A stretch of 64,000 nt of DNA from Microbacterium oleivorans NBRC 103075 (GCF_001552475.1 NZ_BCRG01000002.1:248001-312000); one strand, 5' to 3'. Positions 20,088 through 27,652 are shown, numbered from the stretch's first letter. Made by a program: numbers and translations. Notes: generated by a model not told the origin, from the sequence alone.

Positions 20088-20600
20088 TCAGGCGACGGAG
20101 AGGTCCACCTGGATCTCGCCCGCGAGTTCCTCCAGCGCCGCCGTCACGGGCGCGGCATCCGCTCCCGCCGGGACGCGGAACGCGACGGTCGCCTCGAAGA
20201 GCGTGCCGCCCGCCATGGGCGCCTCGAGCGTGCGACTTCGGAATGTGTCGATACTCAGTGCGTGAGCGGCGATGGCGGCCGTGACATCGCGGACGATGCC
20301 AGGACGGTCGTTGCCGAGAACGGTCACCTCCAGCGCGCGTTCGACGGCGACGGAGGCCGGGGCGACGCGGCCGCCGTGCACGGTGACGCGCAGCATCCCG
20401 TCGAGTCCTTCGAGGGCGGCGATCAGGTCGGCCTCGCTCTCGTCGTCGATCGAGACGAGCACGATGCCGGCGAAGGCGCCGGCGAGTTCGGCGAGTTCGC
20501 TCCGCTCCCAGTTGCCGCCGGCGGCGGACACCTGCTCGGCGAGGGCGTTGACGAGTCCGGGACGGTCGTCGCCGACCACGGTGAGTACGAGGTGGGCCAT
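20088..20600 (-). CDS. ACT-domain protein (GcvR-like), two ACT repeats
   Basis: 170 residues made of two ACT domains: HLVLTVVGDDRPGLVNALAEQVSAAGGN (about 3-30) and LEVTVLGNDRPGIVRDVTAAIAAH (about 88-112). The DRPG loops are the ligand-binding signature. The arrangement resembles the glycine cleavage regulator GcvR, but no gcv genes are present and there is no DNA-binding domain, so it is best called an amino-acid-sensing ACT protein of unknown partner. Start preceded by TAGGAT plus six bases, no ribosome binding site. Confidence 0.85.
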   Translation of the reverse strand: MAHLVLTVVGDDRPGLVNALAEQVSAAGGNWERSELAELAGAFAGIVLVSIDDESEADLIAALEGLDGMLRVTVHGGRVAPASVAVERALEVTVLGNDRPGIVRDVTAAIAAHALSIDTFRSRTLEAPMAGGTLFEATVAFRVPAGADAAPVTAALEELAGEIQVDLSVA

Positions 20601-20606
20601 GGCGGG

Positions 20607-20612
20607 ATCCTA
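20607..20612 (-). promoter_or_regulatory. -10 element of the ACT-domain gene (leaderless)
   Basis: TAGGAT on the minus strand followed by CCCGCC and the ATG. Confidence 0.55.
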
Positions 20613-20663
20613 TCGTCCGTGCTGCGCGCACGCAGGGCCCTGCCCTGAGCGCGGACGGCTGCG

Positions 20664-20669
20664 TAGCGT
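20664..20669 (+). promoter_or_regulatory. -10 element of the alcohol dehydrogenase gene (leaderless)
   Basis: TAGCGT followed by seven bases and ATG 20677; no Shine-Dalgarno sequence. It diverges from the ACT gene promoter about 55 bases away. Confidence 0.55.
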
Positions 20670-20676
20670 GGCGACC

Positions 20677-21720
20677 ATGAAGGCACTCCAGTACACGAAG
20701 ATCGGATCCCACCCCGAAGTCGTCGAGATCGAGAAGCCCTCGCCGGGTCCCGGGCAGGTGCTGCTCAAAGTCACCGCCGCCGGCGTCTGCCACTCGGACG
20801 AGTTCGTCATGAGCCTCAGCGAGGAGCAGTACACCGCTGCCGGTTACCCCCTGCCGCTCACCCTCGGGCACGAGGGTGCCGGCATCGTCGAGGAACTCGG
20901 CGAGGGGGTCGAGCACCTGAGCATCGGTGACGCGGTCGCCGTCTACGGCCCGTGGGGATGCGGACGGTGCCGCAATTGCGCGCAGGGCAAGGAGAACTAC
21001 TGCACGAACGCACAGGCGGAGGGGATCATGCCTCCGGGTCTCGGCGCCCCCGGCTCGATGGCCGAATACATGATCGTCGACAGCGCGCGACACCTGGTGC
21101 CGCTCGGCGACCTGGACCCCGTGCAGAACGTCTCCTTGACGGATGCCGGCCTGACGCCGTACCACGCCATCAAGACGTCCCTCCCGAAGTTGGGTGCCGG
21201 GACGACAGCCGTCGTGATCGGCACCGGGGGCCTCGGACACGTCGCGATTCAAATCCTGCGGGCGGTGTCGGCCACGACCGTGATCGCATTGGACGTCAAC
21301 GACGAGAAGCTCGCGCTGGCGAAGGAGGTCGGCGCCCACCACACCGTCATGAGCGACGGCGGCGCCGTCGACGCGATTCGCCAGCTCACCGACGGCCTGG
21401 GCGCGAATGCCGTCTTCGACTTCGTCGGTGCGGATCCGACCATCGCGACGGCGATCGGAGCAGCCGCACTCGACGCGGACATCACGATCGTCGGCATCGG
21501 GGGCGGAACGGCTCACGTCGGTTTCGGGACCGTCGCATACGACGCGACGCTCCGCATCCCGTACTGGGGCTCGCGCAGCGAACTGATCGAGGTGCTCGAC
21601 CTCGCGCGCTCGGGGCAGGTGGGTGTCGAGATCCAGCGCTATTCACTCGACGACGGCCCGAAGGCGTACGAAGCGCTCGCCGCGGGCAACGTCCGCGGCC
21701 GCGCCGTCATCGTCCCCTGA
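20677..21720 (+). CDS. Zinc-dependent NAD(P) alcohol dehydrogenase
   Basis: 347-residue medium-chain dehydrogenase. Catalytic zinc ligands C38 and H65 (GHEGAG) and structural zinc cysteines C95, C98, C101 and C109 (GCGRCRNC...NYC) are present. The Rossmann motif GTGGLGHVAIQIL is followed by an acidic residue after beta-2 (ALDVNDEK), which favours NAD. Substrate range unknown. ATG 20677 starts the conserved MKALQYTKIG N-terminus; the open frame upstream overlaps the divergent ACT gene and is not coding. Ends 15 bases from convergent ynfA-like gene. Confidence 0.93.
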   Translation: MKALQYTKIGSHPEVVEIEKPSPGPGQVLLKVTAAGVCHSDEFVMSLSEEQYTAAGYPLPLTLGHEGAGIVEELGEGVEHLSIGDAVAVYGPWGCGRCRNCAQGKENYCTNAQAEGIMPPGLGAPGSMAEYMIVDSARHLVPLGDLDPVQNVSLTDAGLTPYHAIKTSLPKLGAGTTAVVIGTGGLGHVAIQILRAVSATTVIALDVNDEKLALAKEVGAHHTVMSDGGAVDAIRQLTDGLGANAVFDFVGADPTIATAIGAAALDADITIVGIGGGTAHVGFGTVAYDATLRIPYWGSRSELIEVLDLARSGQVGVEIQRYSLDDGPKAYEALAAGNVRGRAVIVP

Positions 21721-21735
21721 CGTTTCGGGTCGCGG

Positions 21736-22086
21736 TCATCCCTCTGTCGCGTCGGTGAAGACCGGCGCGAAGATGATGATCGCGGCCCCCAGAAGTGCCA
21801 CCCCCGACCCGACGTAGTCCCACGTGGTGGGCCGGAAGCCGTCGACGACGATCCCCCAGGCGAGCGATCCGGCGACGAAGACTCCCCCGTACGCGGCGAG
21901 GACCCGCCCGAAGTTCGCATCGGGCTGGAACGCGGCAATGAAGCCATACGCTCCCAGGGCGACGATCCCCAGCAACGCGAACCACCAACCGCGGTTCTCC
22001 CGCACCGCCTGCCAGATGAGCCACGCTCCGCCGATCTCGGCGACGGCGGCGATGACGAACAGGACGACGATCCGCGCGGTGGTCAT
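21736..22086 (-). CDS. YnfA family (UPF0060) small membrane protein
   Basis: 116 residues with four hydrophobic segments (about 6-24, 33-51, 59-80, 93-111) and the family signatures [42 protein letters not shown] and [17 protein letters not shown]. YnfA is a small-multidrug-resistance-like fold; efflux has been suggested for some members, but no substrate can be inferred here. ATG 22086 is the family start; earlier ATG codons would add unrelated residues. Confidence 0.9.
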   Translation of the reverse strand: MTTARIVVLFVIAAVAEIGGAWLIWQAVRENRGWWFALLGIVALGAYGFIAAFQPDANFGRVLAAYGGVFVAGSLAWGIVVDGFRPTTWDYVGSGVALLGAAIIIFAPVFTDATEG

Positions 22087-22223
22087 GAGGCCAGTGTGCC
22101 AGCGCGAGATAACGGATCCGCGACACATCGGGTGTGTAGACGGCCTAGACAGCCTCGGATGAGAAGATGACGACGGAGACCGCAGCTCCGCGCTTTGTTT
22201 CGCCTAGACCTGGGTCGGTTTCC

Positions 22224-22538
22224 ATGGGACTTCTCTCCTACAACGCCACGACGCGATTCGACATCGACGATCGCACGCTCGCACACCTCGAGGCCGTGAT
22301 CTACGCCAAGCTCCGCCGCGGTGAGTCTTTCCTCTTCACATGGTCCCGCGCTCCGGGAGAGGGCGTGGGGCGAACGACCGTATGGATGAATCGCGCCGCG
22401 CGTCTGGCGTTCCGGCGTCGGGTCGACTCCCGCATCGCCATCAATCCGGAATGGGTCGCTCGGTTGATGTCGCTCGCTAATTCGCCCGCCGGCCTCCACG
22501 AACTCGCGGAGTCGCAGGACGCGGAAGCTCTCCGCTGA
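22224..22538 (+). CDS. DUF7882 family small protein (Microbacteriaceae)
   Basis: 104 residues beginning MGLLSYNATTRFDIDDRTLAHLE, then AKLRRGESFLFTW and TTVWMNRAARLAFRR. This is the compact family widespread in Microbacteriaceae that databases often mislabel as ATP-dependent DNA ligase; no ligase motif is present. ATG 22224 matches the conserved start; ATG 22167 would add 19 residues and cannot be excluded. No ribosome binding site is evident at either. Function unknown. Confidence 0.78.
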   Translation: MGLLSYNATTRFDIDDRTLAHLEAVIYAKLRRGESFLFTWSRAPGEGVGRTTVWMNRAARLAFRRRVDSRIAINPEWVARLMSLANSPAGLHELAESQDAEALR

Positions 22539-22613
22539 CGAAGAGCTCTGCGCGCGCATCATCGCCGAATCCGGTGTGACGGAAATTTCCGCGCAGGGCA
22601 CACACGCGCCAAA

Positions 22614-22643
22614 CAAAAAACCCCCGGATAACCGGGGGTTTGT
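22614..22643 (-). terminator. Rho-independent terminator of the tRNA Gly-Cys-Val operon
   Basis: On the minus strand AAACCCCCGG and CCGGGGGTTT form a ten-pair stem with a TTAT loop, followed by a run of T. It lies four bases past the tRNA-Val(GAC) 3' end. The 75 bases between this and the DUF7882 stop hold only a GGAAATTTCC palindrome. Confidence 0.88.
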
Positions 22644-22646
22644 CTG

Positions 22647-22718
22647 TGCGCGATACTGGGATCGAACCAGTGACCTCTTCCGTGTCAGGGAAGCGCGCTA
22701 CCGCTGCGCCAATCGCGC
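22647..22718 (-). tRNA. tRNA-Val(GAC)
   Basis: 72 bases. Acceptor GCGCGAT pairs with ATCGCGC, D stem GCGC/GCGC, anticodon stem CTTCC/GGAAG with loop CTGACAC giving anticodon GAC, T stem ACTGG/CCAGT with TTCGATC loop, discriminator A. CCA is not encoded. Last gene of a three-tRNA minus-strand operon. Confidence 0.96.
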
Positions 22719-22742
22719 CTGTAAAGGCTGTTGAGTTGTGAG

Positions 22743-22816
22743 TGGAGGTGGCGACGGGATTCGAACCCGTGTGGACGGCTTTGCAGGCCGCTGCCTAGCC
22801 ACTCGGCCACGCCACC
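22743..22816 (-). tRNA. tRNA-Cys(GCA)
   Basis: Acceptor GGTGGCG pairs with CGCCACC; anticodon loop CTGCAAA gives GCA; discriminator U73 is the cysteine identity base. The 3' CCA is encoded (22743-22745), unlike its neighbours. Middle gene of the Gly-Cys-Val operon. Confidence 0.96.
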
Positions 22817-22871
22817 GTGTGTGGTTTGACCCACGTGACGTGATCTCCCCGGAGGAAGATCCCCACACTCG

Positions 22872-22943
22872 AGCGGATGACGAGATTCGAACTCGCGACC
22901 CTCACCTTGGCAAGGTGATGCGCTACCACTGCGCTACATCCGC
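22872..22943 (-). tRNA. tRNA-Gly(GCC)
   Basis: 72 bases. Acceptor GCGGATG/CATCCGC, anticodon stem TCACC/GGTGA with loop TTGCCAA giving GCC, T stem GCGAG/CTCGT (one wobble), discriminator U. CCA not encoded. First gene of the operon. Confidence 0.96.
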
Positions 22944-22975
22944 ATTTCGTTCCGGATCTCTCCGGCACTCGTTAA

Positions 22976-23004
22976 ACATTAGACGATCCTCGCGCCAGCG
23001 CCAA
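22976..23004 (-). promoter_or_regulatory. Promoter of the tRNA Gly-Cys-Val operon
   Basis: Minus strand -35 TTGGCG (23004-22999), 17-base spacer, -10 TAATGT (22981-22976). The expected start is about 25 bases before tRNA-Gly. Confidence 0.65.
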
Positions 23005-23072
23005 ACTGAGACGACCCCGCGCGTGTCTCACGGGCGCGACCTCCTTGGTTCGGCCGCCGCGCCCGGATCCGG

Positions 23073-23078
23073 TATGCT
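23073..23078 (+). promoter_or_regulatory. -10 element of tRNA-Val(CAC)
   Basis: TATGCT, 24 bases before the tRNA. A weak -35 (TTCGGC, 18-base spacer) lies upstream. Confidence 0.5.
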
Positions 23079-23102
23079 CAGTCACCGGCCCGAGTGTCAT
23101 TC

Positions 23103-23175
23103 GGGCGATTGGCGCAGTTGGTAGCGCGCTTCCTTCACACGGAAGAGGTCGTCGGTTCGAGTCCGGCATCGCCCA
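23103..23175 (+). tRNA. tRNA-Val(CAC)
   Basis: 73 bases. Acceptor GGGCGAT/ATCGCCC, anticodon stem CTTCC/GGAAG with loop TTCACAC giving CAC, T stem GTCGG/CCGGC, discriminator A, no encoded CCA. Its D and anticodon arms closely match tRNA-Val(GAC) on the other strand, showing common origin. Confidence 0.96.
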
Positions 23176-23179
23176 CCGC

Positions 23180-23205
23180 AAAGCCCCCGGAAATCCGGGG
23201 GCTTT
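23180..23205. terminator. Terminator after tRNA-Val(CAC), shared with the MazF-like gene
   Basis: AAAGCCCCCGGA and TCCGGGGGCTTT form a 12-pair stem with a two-base loop. It lies between the tRNA and the convergent mazF-like gene and can serve both directions. Confidence 0.85.
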
Positions 23206-23219
23206 CGTCGTCTGCGGGG

Positions 23220-23693
23220 TCATCTCGACCAGCCGTACCGAGCCTTCAGCGCCGCTGTCACGCGATCGAACCGAGCGCGGTCGAGTGCGGCACCCTCCCG
23301 ACGCATCGCCGCCCGGGGCACGCTGTAGAGGTGACCGAGATCGACCCACGAGGGCCGGCCGGCGGTATCCCACTCCCCCGGTCCGAGGGCGAGATGCTCG
23401 CCGTCGCGGTCGTGCGGCTTACTCGTGAGTCGCAGGGCGTACAGCCGGTCCCGGCCGTGCTGACCGATGACGAGGACAGGACGATCCTTCCCGCGACCAT
23501 CCGCTTCGTCGTACGGGACCCACGTCCACACGATCTCCCCCGCGTCGGGGTCGCCGTCGGCCTCCGGTCGGTAGGTCAGACGCAGACCACGGACGTCACC
23601 GGGCATCACTCGTTCGGTGGCCGACGAGGTCGGCGTGAGGCGTGACGCCGGCCGCAGCAGGCGGACGAGGGCGGAGATCAGGCGTGAGGACAC
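23220..23693 (-). CDS. PemK/MazF-like toxin family protein, lone
   Basis: 157 residues. After a divergent N-terminus it contains GEIVWTWVPYDEADGRGKDRPVLVIGQ, the MazF/PemK core in which the RPVLVI strand and the preceding acidic/Gly loop are typical, then LTSKPHD and a C-terminal helix. Members are usually mRNA interferases, but here no antitoxin frame lies upstream or downstream, and the E/V-W-W-x-P start of the fold is preceded by about 30 extra residues. Toxin activity is therefore unproven. GTG start preceded by TAGGGT plus six bases, no ribosome binding site. Confidence 0.8.
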   Translation of the reverse strand: MSSRLISALVRLLRPASRLTPTSSATERVMPGDVRGLRLTYRPEADGDPDAGEIVWTWVPYDEADGRGKDRPVLVIGQHGRDRLYALRLTSKPHDRDGEHLALGPGEWDTAGRPSWVDLGHLYSVPRAAMRREGAALDRARFDRVTAALKARYGWSR

Positions 23694-23699
23694 GCCGTC

Positions 23700-23705
23700 A
23701 CCCTA
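23700..23705 (-). promoter_or_regulatory. -10 element of the MazF-like gene (leaderless)
   Basis: TAGGGT on the minus strand, GACGGC, then GTG. Confidence 0.55.
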
Positions 23706-23723
23706 ACCCTCGTCCGGCCACGA

Positions 23724-25007
23724 TCAGTCGTTCAGGATGACGTCCGCTTCGGCGAAGAACTCGCTCACCGCGGCATCCACATTCTTCGTTCCGAGCCCGA
23801 GCTCCTTGCCCAGGTCCCAGAACTTCTGCTCGAGGGACCCGTAACCGACCACCGCGGGAGGCGGGGCGTCACCGATGCGGTCCGCGACCGAATCGATGTA
23901 GTCCGCCACCTGCTGATCGGGGCCCTCGAGCGTGGCACCCTCGAGCTTGCTGCTGGATGCCGGGAATCCGAGCGTCGTGCCGAAGATCTCGCCCGCCTCG
24001 GGGCTGTTGACGACGAAGTCGAGGAAGATCGCTGCGGCCTCGGGGTGCTTCGTGCGCGAGGAGATGGCCACCTGGAGCCCGCCCTGCCGATACAGGTCTT
24101 TCGCCCCGGCATCCGTCGTCGGCGGGGCGACGATCGCGATCGATGATGCCCCCGAATCGGCGAGGTAACCGCCGAGGAAGTTGCTCCAGCTCATCTCGCT
24201 GATCGTGCGCGTCGCGCCGAAGCCGGAGATCGGGCTGATCTCCTCGAGTTGCTGCTGCGGGATCGTCACGCCGTCGCGGAGGTCGGCTCCGGATTGCCAG
24301 AAGTCTGCCAGCTCGTCCTTCGTGAAACCGAGTTCGCCCTCCGCCGTGTAGAGCGACTTGCCCTCGGCGCGAAGCTGGAGTTCGAATGCTTGGATGCGCT
24401 GCGTGTAGTCCGTCCCGCCGAAGGGCTTGCCTCCCGTCTTCTGCGTCACGTCGGCCAGCCAGTCGTCGAACTCATCGAATGTCGACCCTGCCGCGGGCAA
24501 CTCCAGCCCGTGCTCCTTCAGGAGGTCCTCGTTCACGAAGTTCGCCCAGAGGCTGAAGCCGGTCGGGAGTGAGTACTGGGTGCCGTCGAGCCGTCCGGTG
24601 CCGAGGAGGCTGTCGTCGAACGTGGTGAGATCGATGTGGTCGGCCACATCGTTCAGATCGAGGATGGCGCCGCTTTGGCCGTACTGGCGCAGGTAGCTGT
24701 CGGAGAACTGGAAGACGTCGGGCAGGCTGCCGCTGGCAGCCTCGACCTGGCGCTGTTCCCAGTAGCTCGGGAAATCGGTGAAGGTCGTCTTGATCGTGAT
24801 GTTGGGGTGCTCTTCGTTGAACGCCTCGATGAGCTTCGTGTACCGGGCAGCCCGATCATCATTGCCCCACCATGCGAAATCCAGCGACACCTTCTCGTCG
24901 GGGTCGAAGGAGCCGCCTGAGTCGGAGGCACCGGGACTGCACCCGACCAGCGAGACAGTGAAAGCGGCGGCGGCCACCCAGGCGGCGGTCGTACGGATGT
25001 GGGACAT
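23724..25007 (-). CDS. ABC transporter extracellular sugar-binding lipoprotein, lone
   Basis: 427 residues of the family 1 solute-binding proteins. A lipoprotein signal peptide ends in VSLVGC, so the mature protein is lipid-anchored outside the membrane. The mature start ISLDFAWWGNDDRAARYTKLIEAFNEEHPNI-type segment (LDFAWWGNDDRAARY) and NEDLLKEHGLELP, MSWSNFLGGY and HPEAAAIFLDFVVNSPEA are typical of carbohydrate binders. ATG 25007 is preceded by AGAAAGGA at five bases. No permease or ATPase genes adjoin it, so it must work with a transporter encoded elsewhere. Two LacI-type operators upstream indicate sugar-responsive repression. Confidence 0.92.
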   Translation of the reverse strand: MSHIRTTAAWVAAAAFTVSLVGCSPGASDSGGSFDPDEKVSLDFAWWGNDDRAARYTKLIEAFNEEHPNITIKTTFTDFPSYWEQRQVEAASGSLPDVFQFSDSYLRQYGQSGAILDLNDVADHIDLTTFDDSLLGTGRLDGTQYSLPTGFSLWANFVNEDLLKEHGLELPAAGSTFDEFDDWLADVTQKTGGKPFGGTDYTQRIQAFELQLRAEGKSLYTAEGELGFTKDELADFWQSGADLRDGVTIPQQQLEEISPISGFGATRTISEMSWSNFLGGYLADSGASSIAIVAPPTTDAGAKDLYRQGGLQVAISSRTKHPEAAAIFLDFVVNSPEAGEIFGTTLGFPASSSKLEGATLEGPDQQVADYIDSVADRIGDAPPPAVVGYGSLEQKFWDLGKELGLGTKNVDAAVSEFFAEADVILND

Positions 25008-25046
25008 CGTCGTCCTTTCTCGTCCAGCACTGGACGGAGACAGAGG

Positions 25047-25060
25047 GGAAAGCGCTTCCC
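25047..25060. promoter_or_regulatory. LacI-type operator O1 (promoter-distal side of solute-binding gene start)
   Basis: GGAAAGCGCTTCCC is palindromic about a central CG with one mismatch in seven pairs, the form bound by LacI/CcpA-type sugar regulators. It lies just downstream of the -10 element, where a repressor would block initiation. Confidence 0.75.
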
Positions 25061-25064
25061 GCTC

Positions 25065-25094
25065 AACGTAGACCAGCGCCGCGAAGCCTCGCAA
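25065..25094 (-). promoter_or_regulatory. Promoter of the sugar-binding lipoprotein gene
   Basis: Minus strand -35 TTGCGA (25094-25089), 18-base spacer, -10 TACGTT (25070-25065). Bracketed by the two operators. Confidence 0.6.
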
Positions 25095-25101
25095 GGAGAA
25101 A

Positions 25102-25115
25102 GTGAAACGTGTCAC
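25102..25115. promoter_or_regulatory. LacI-type operator O2 (upstream of -35)
   Basis: GTGAAACGTGTCAC is palindromic about a central CG with six of seven pairs matching. Its centre is 55 bases from that of O1, close to five helical turns, so one tetramer or two dimers on the same face could bind both. Confidence 0.65.
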
Positions 25116-25120
25116 GGACG

Positions 25121-25164
25121 ACGACGGAGGGCGCCGCGGGTGATCCCGCGACGCCCTCCGTCGT
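25121..25164. terminator. Strong hairpin terminator after amtB
   Basis: Arms ACGACGGAGGGCG (25121-25133) and CGCCCTCCGTCGT (25152-25164) with an inner CGCGGG/CCCGCG stem. It insulates amtB from the adjacent solute-binding promoter. Confidence 0.8.
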
Positions 25165-25174
25165 GACTGTCGGG

Positions 25175-26443
25175 TCAGGCCTTGGCGTCCTCCAGGACGT
25201 AGCCGGCCTCACCGTGGACGATCGTGTCGATACCGGCGATCTCGTCCTCGTTCTTGACGCGGAAGCCGATCGTCTTCTCGATCGCGAAGCCGATGACGAA
25301 GGCGAGCACGAAGGAGTAGATCAGGACCGCGAAGGCGGCGATCGCCTGCACGATCAGCTGCGAGGCATCCCCTCCCATGAACAGGCCAGTGCCGCGAGCG
25401 AAGAAGCCCAGATACAGGGTTCCGATGAGACCACCGACGAGGTGGATTCCAACCACGTCGAGGGAGTCATCGAAGCCGAGCTTGTACTTCAGCTCGATGG
25501 CGAGGGCGCAGACGGCACCGGTGATGAGGCCGAGGACGATCGCCCAGACCGGGTCGAGCGACCCACAGGCCGGCGTGATCGCGACGAGGCCCGCGACAGC
25601 ACCGGAGGCGGCCCCGACCGACGTGGGCTTGCCGTCCTTGATCTTCTCGACCAGGAGCCAGGAGAGAAGCGCGGCGGCAGGAGCAGCGATCGTGTTGACG
25701 AAGGCAAGAGCCGCCGTGTTGTCCGCCGCGAGCTCGGAGCCGGCGTTGAAACCGAACCAGCCAAACCACAGGAGGCCTGCGCCGAGGAGGACGAACGGCG
25801 GGTTGTGCGGGACGTGGACGCCCTTCTGGAATCCGACGCGCTTACCGAGGACGAGCGCCAGGGCGAGGGCGGCAGCACCGGCATTGATGTGGACCGCGGT
25901 TCCACCGGCGAAGTCGATCACGCCGACGCCGAAGACATCCTGCAGGCCGTGGGTGATCCAGCCGCCGTACTCGAAGGAACCGTCGTCGGCGAGACCGAAG
26001 TTGAAGACCCAGCTGGCGACGGGGAAGTAGACGACCGTGGCCCAGACCCCGGCGAAGATCATCCATGCGCCGAACTTCGCGCGGTCGGCGATGGCGCCGG
26101 AGACGAGGGCGACGGTGATGATCGCGAAGGTCGCCTGGAACGCGACGAACGCCAGCGGCGGGTAGGTCGCGTCAGCACCCGGCTCGAGGACGCTCGTCAA
26201 ACCGACAGCGCTCCAGTCGATCGCCCAGGGCGCGAGGGTGCCGCTGCTTCCCGGGAACGCGATCGCGTAGCCGTACAGCACCCACAGGACGCCGATGAGG
26301 CCGAGCGCGCCGAAGGACATCATCATCATGCTGATGACGCTCTTCGCCTTGACGAGGCCGCCGTAGAAGAACGCCAGGCCGGGGGTCATCAGCAGGACTA
26401 GTGCGGCCGCGATGAGTATGAATGCGGTGTTGCCTTGATCCAT
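25175..26443 (-). CDS. amtB: Ammonium transporter AmtB
   Basis: 422-residue trimeric membrane channel with about 11 membrane segments. The twin pore histidines are in FAGGTAVHINAG and DVVGIHLVGGLIG; the Amt signature is in AFFYGGLVKAKSV and the outer Phe gate region in AFQATFAIITVALVSGAIADR. The start MDQGNTAFILIAAALVLLM lacks a cleavable signal. glnK (PII) and glnD, which often follow amtB in actinobacteria, are absent; the gene is monocistronic, ending at a strong hairpin. In the 165 bases upstream I could not identify a convincing GlnR or AmtR box. Confidence 0.96.
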   Translation of the reverse strand: MDQGNTAFILIAAALVLLMTPGLAFFYGGLVKAKSVISMMMMSFGALGLIGVLWVLYGYAIAFPGSSGTLAPWAIDWSAVGLTSVLEPGADATYPPLAFVAFQATFAIITVALVSGAIADRAKFGAWMIFAGVWATVVYFPVASWVFNFGLADDGSFEYGGWITHGLQDVFGVGVIDFAGGTAVHINAGAAALALALVLGKRVGFQKGVHVPHNPPFVLLGAGLLWFGWFGFNAGSELAADNTAALAFVNTIAAPAAALLSWLLVEKIKDGKPTSVGAASGAVAGLVAITPACGSLDPVWAIVLGLITGAVCALAIELKYKLGFDDSLDVVGIHLVGGLIGTLYLGFFARGTGLFMGGDASQLIVQAIAAFAVLIYSFVLAFVIGFAIEKTIGFRVKNEDEIAGIDTIVHGEAGYVLEDAKA

Positions 26444-26608
26444 CTCGAAGGGAACCTCTCTGCAGGGACGCAGGTGTAGCGTCGGGTGCCCCCAGTGTCG
26501 ACGTCCGCGGTTTCGCCCGAAGGCGCGCGCGTGTTTCGCGTCGGTTACGAGGGTGCCGAGGAGGTAAACAACAGGTTTCCCACTCCCCCGAAAACGGAGT
26601 GATGCCGC

Positions 26609-27640
26609 TTACGAGTGGGTGAGAGCGACCAGACGCGACACGGCGCGCAGGTACTTCTTGCGGTAACCGCCCTCGAGCATGTCCGCGCGGAACACCTGAT
26701 CGACGGGAACCCCGGTCGCGCGGATCGGGATCTGCGCGTCGTACGCGCGATCGACGAACGCCACGAAGCGAAGGGCCGCCGCCTGGTCGTCGAAACCGAC
26801 GACGTCGCGGAGCCCGATCGTCCCGATTCCTTCGATGAGGCGGATGTAACGGGATGGGTGAACCGACGCGAGGTGACGGATGAACGCTCCGAAGTCGTCA
26901 TCCGAGACGAGGGTGGATGCCGCGGCATCCGTCATCGCGCTCTCGTACGCGGCATCGTCGAGCACCACCGCGTGACCGTCGACGGCGCGCTGGCGATAGT
27001 CCGTGCCGTCGATGCGGATGGTCTGGAAGTGCTCGGCCATCGCCTGGATCTCGCGGAGGAAGTCCTGCGCGGCGAAACGACCTTCACCGAGGGCGTTGGG
27101 CGGAGTGTTCGAGGTCGCGGCCAGCTTGGTGCCGGTCGGGACGAGCTCCGCAATGAGGCGCGTCATCACCATCGTGTCACCCGGATCGTCGAGTTCGAAC
27201 TCGTCGATGCAGAGGAGGTCCGCGCCGCGGAAGAGCTCCACGGTCTTCTGATAACCGAGCGCGCCGACCAGGGCGGTGTACTCGATGAACGAGCCGAAGT
27301 ACTTCCGACGTGCGGGCATGTCGTGGTAGATCGCCGCGAGGAGGTGCGTCTTGCCCACACCGAATCCGCCGTCGAGGTACACACCGGGCTTGAGAGGGGC
27401 CTCACGCTTGCCACGCCGGAAGAACCCACCGCGGGATGCCGGCGCCGACCGCTTCGAGCTGAACACCTCGAGCAGGTCCTTGGCTTCCTGCTGCGACGGG
27501 TACGCGTCATCCGTCCGGTACGTCGCGAAGGTGGCGCCGTCGAACTGCGGCGGCGGAACGAGCGCGGCCACCATCTCGGCGCCGCTCACCTTCGGGTCGC
27601 GTTCGCTCAGATGAGTGGTTCCGGCGGAGGTGAGGGACAC
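26609..27640 (-). CDS. zapE: Cell division protein ZapE (AFG1-like ATPase)
   Basis: 343-residue P-loop ATPase. Walker A is in DGGFGVGKTHLLAA, Walker B in LLCIDEFELDDPGDTMV, with TSNTPPNALGEGRFAAQDF and FRRG- and FLREIQAM-type motifs and the late RFVAFVDRAYDAQIPI segment of the AFG1 family. In proteobacteria ZapE destabilises FtsZ polymers; the actinobacterial role is assumed, not shown. GTG start preceded by TAGGCT plus six G-rich bases, suggesting a leaderless mRNA. Transcribed alone. Confidence 0.92.
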   Translation of the reverse strand: MSLTSAGTTHLSERDPKVSGAEMVAALVPPPQFDGATFATYRTDDAYPSQQEAKDLLEVFSSKRSAPASRGGFFRRGKREAPLKPGVYLDGGFGVGKTHLLAAIYHDMPARRKYFGSFIEYTALVGALGYQKTVELFRGADLLCIDEFELDDPGDTMVMTRLIAELVPTGTKLAATSNTPPNALGEGRFAAQDFLREIQAMAEHFQTIRIDGTDYRQRAVDGHAVVLDDAAYESAMTDAAASTLVSDDDFGAFIRHLASVHPSRYIRLIEGIGTIGLRDVVGFDDQAAALRFVAFVDRAYDAQIPIRATGVPVDQVFRADMLEGGYRKKYLRAVSRLVALTHS

Positions 27641-27646
27641 TCCCCC

Positions 27647-27652
27647 AGCCTA
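27647..27652 (-). promoter_or_regulatory. -10 element of zapE (leaderless)
   Basis: TAGGCT on the minus strand, GGGGGA, then the GTG of zapE. Confidence 0.5.

Noticed and set aside
26581-26601. CACTCC/GGAGTG hairpin after zapE as a terminator
   Set aside because: Six-pair stem with a nine-base loop and no T run; too weak to claim.
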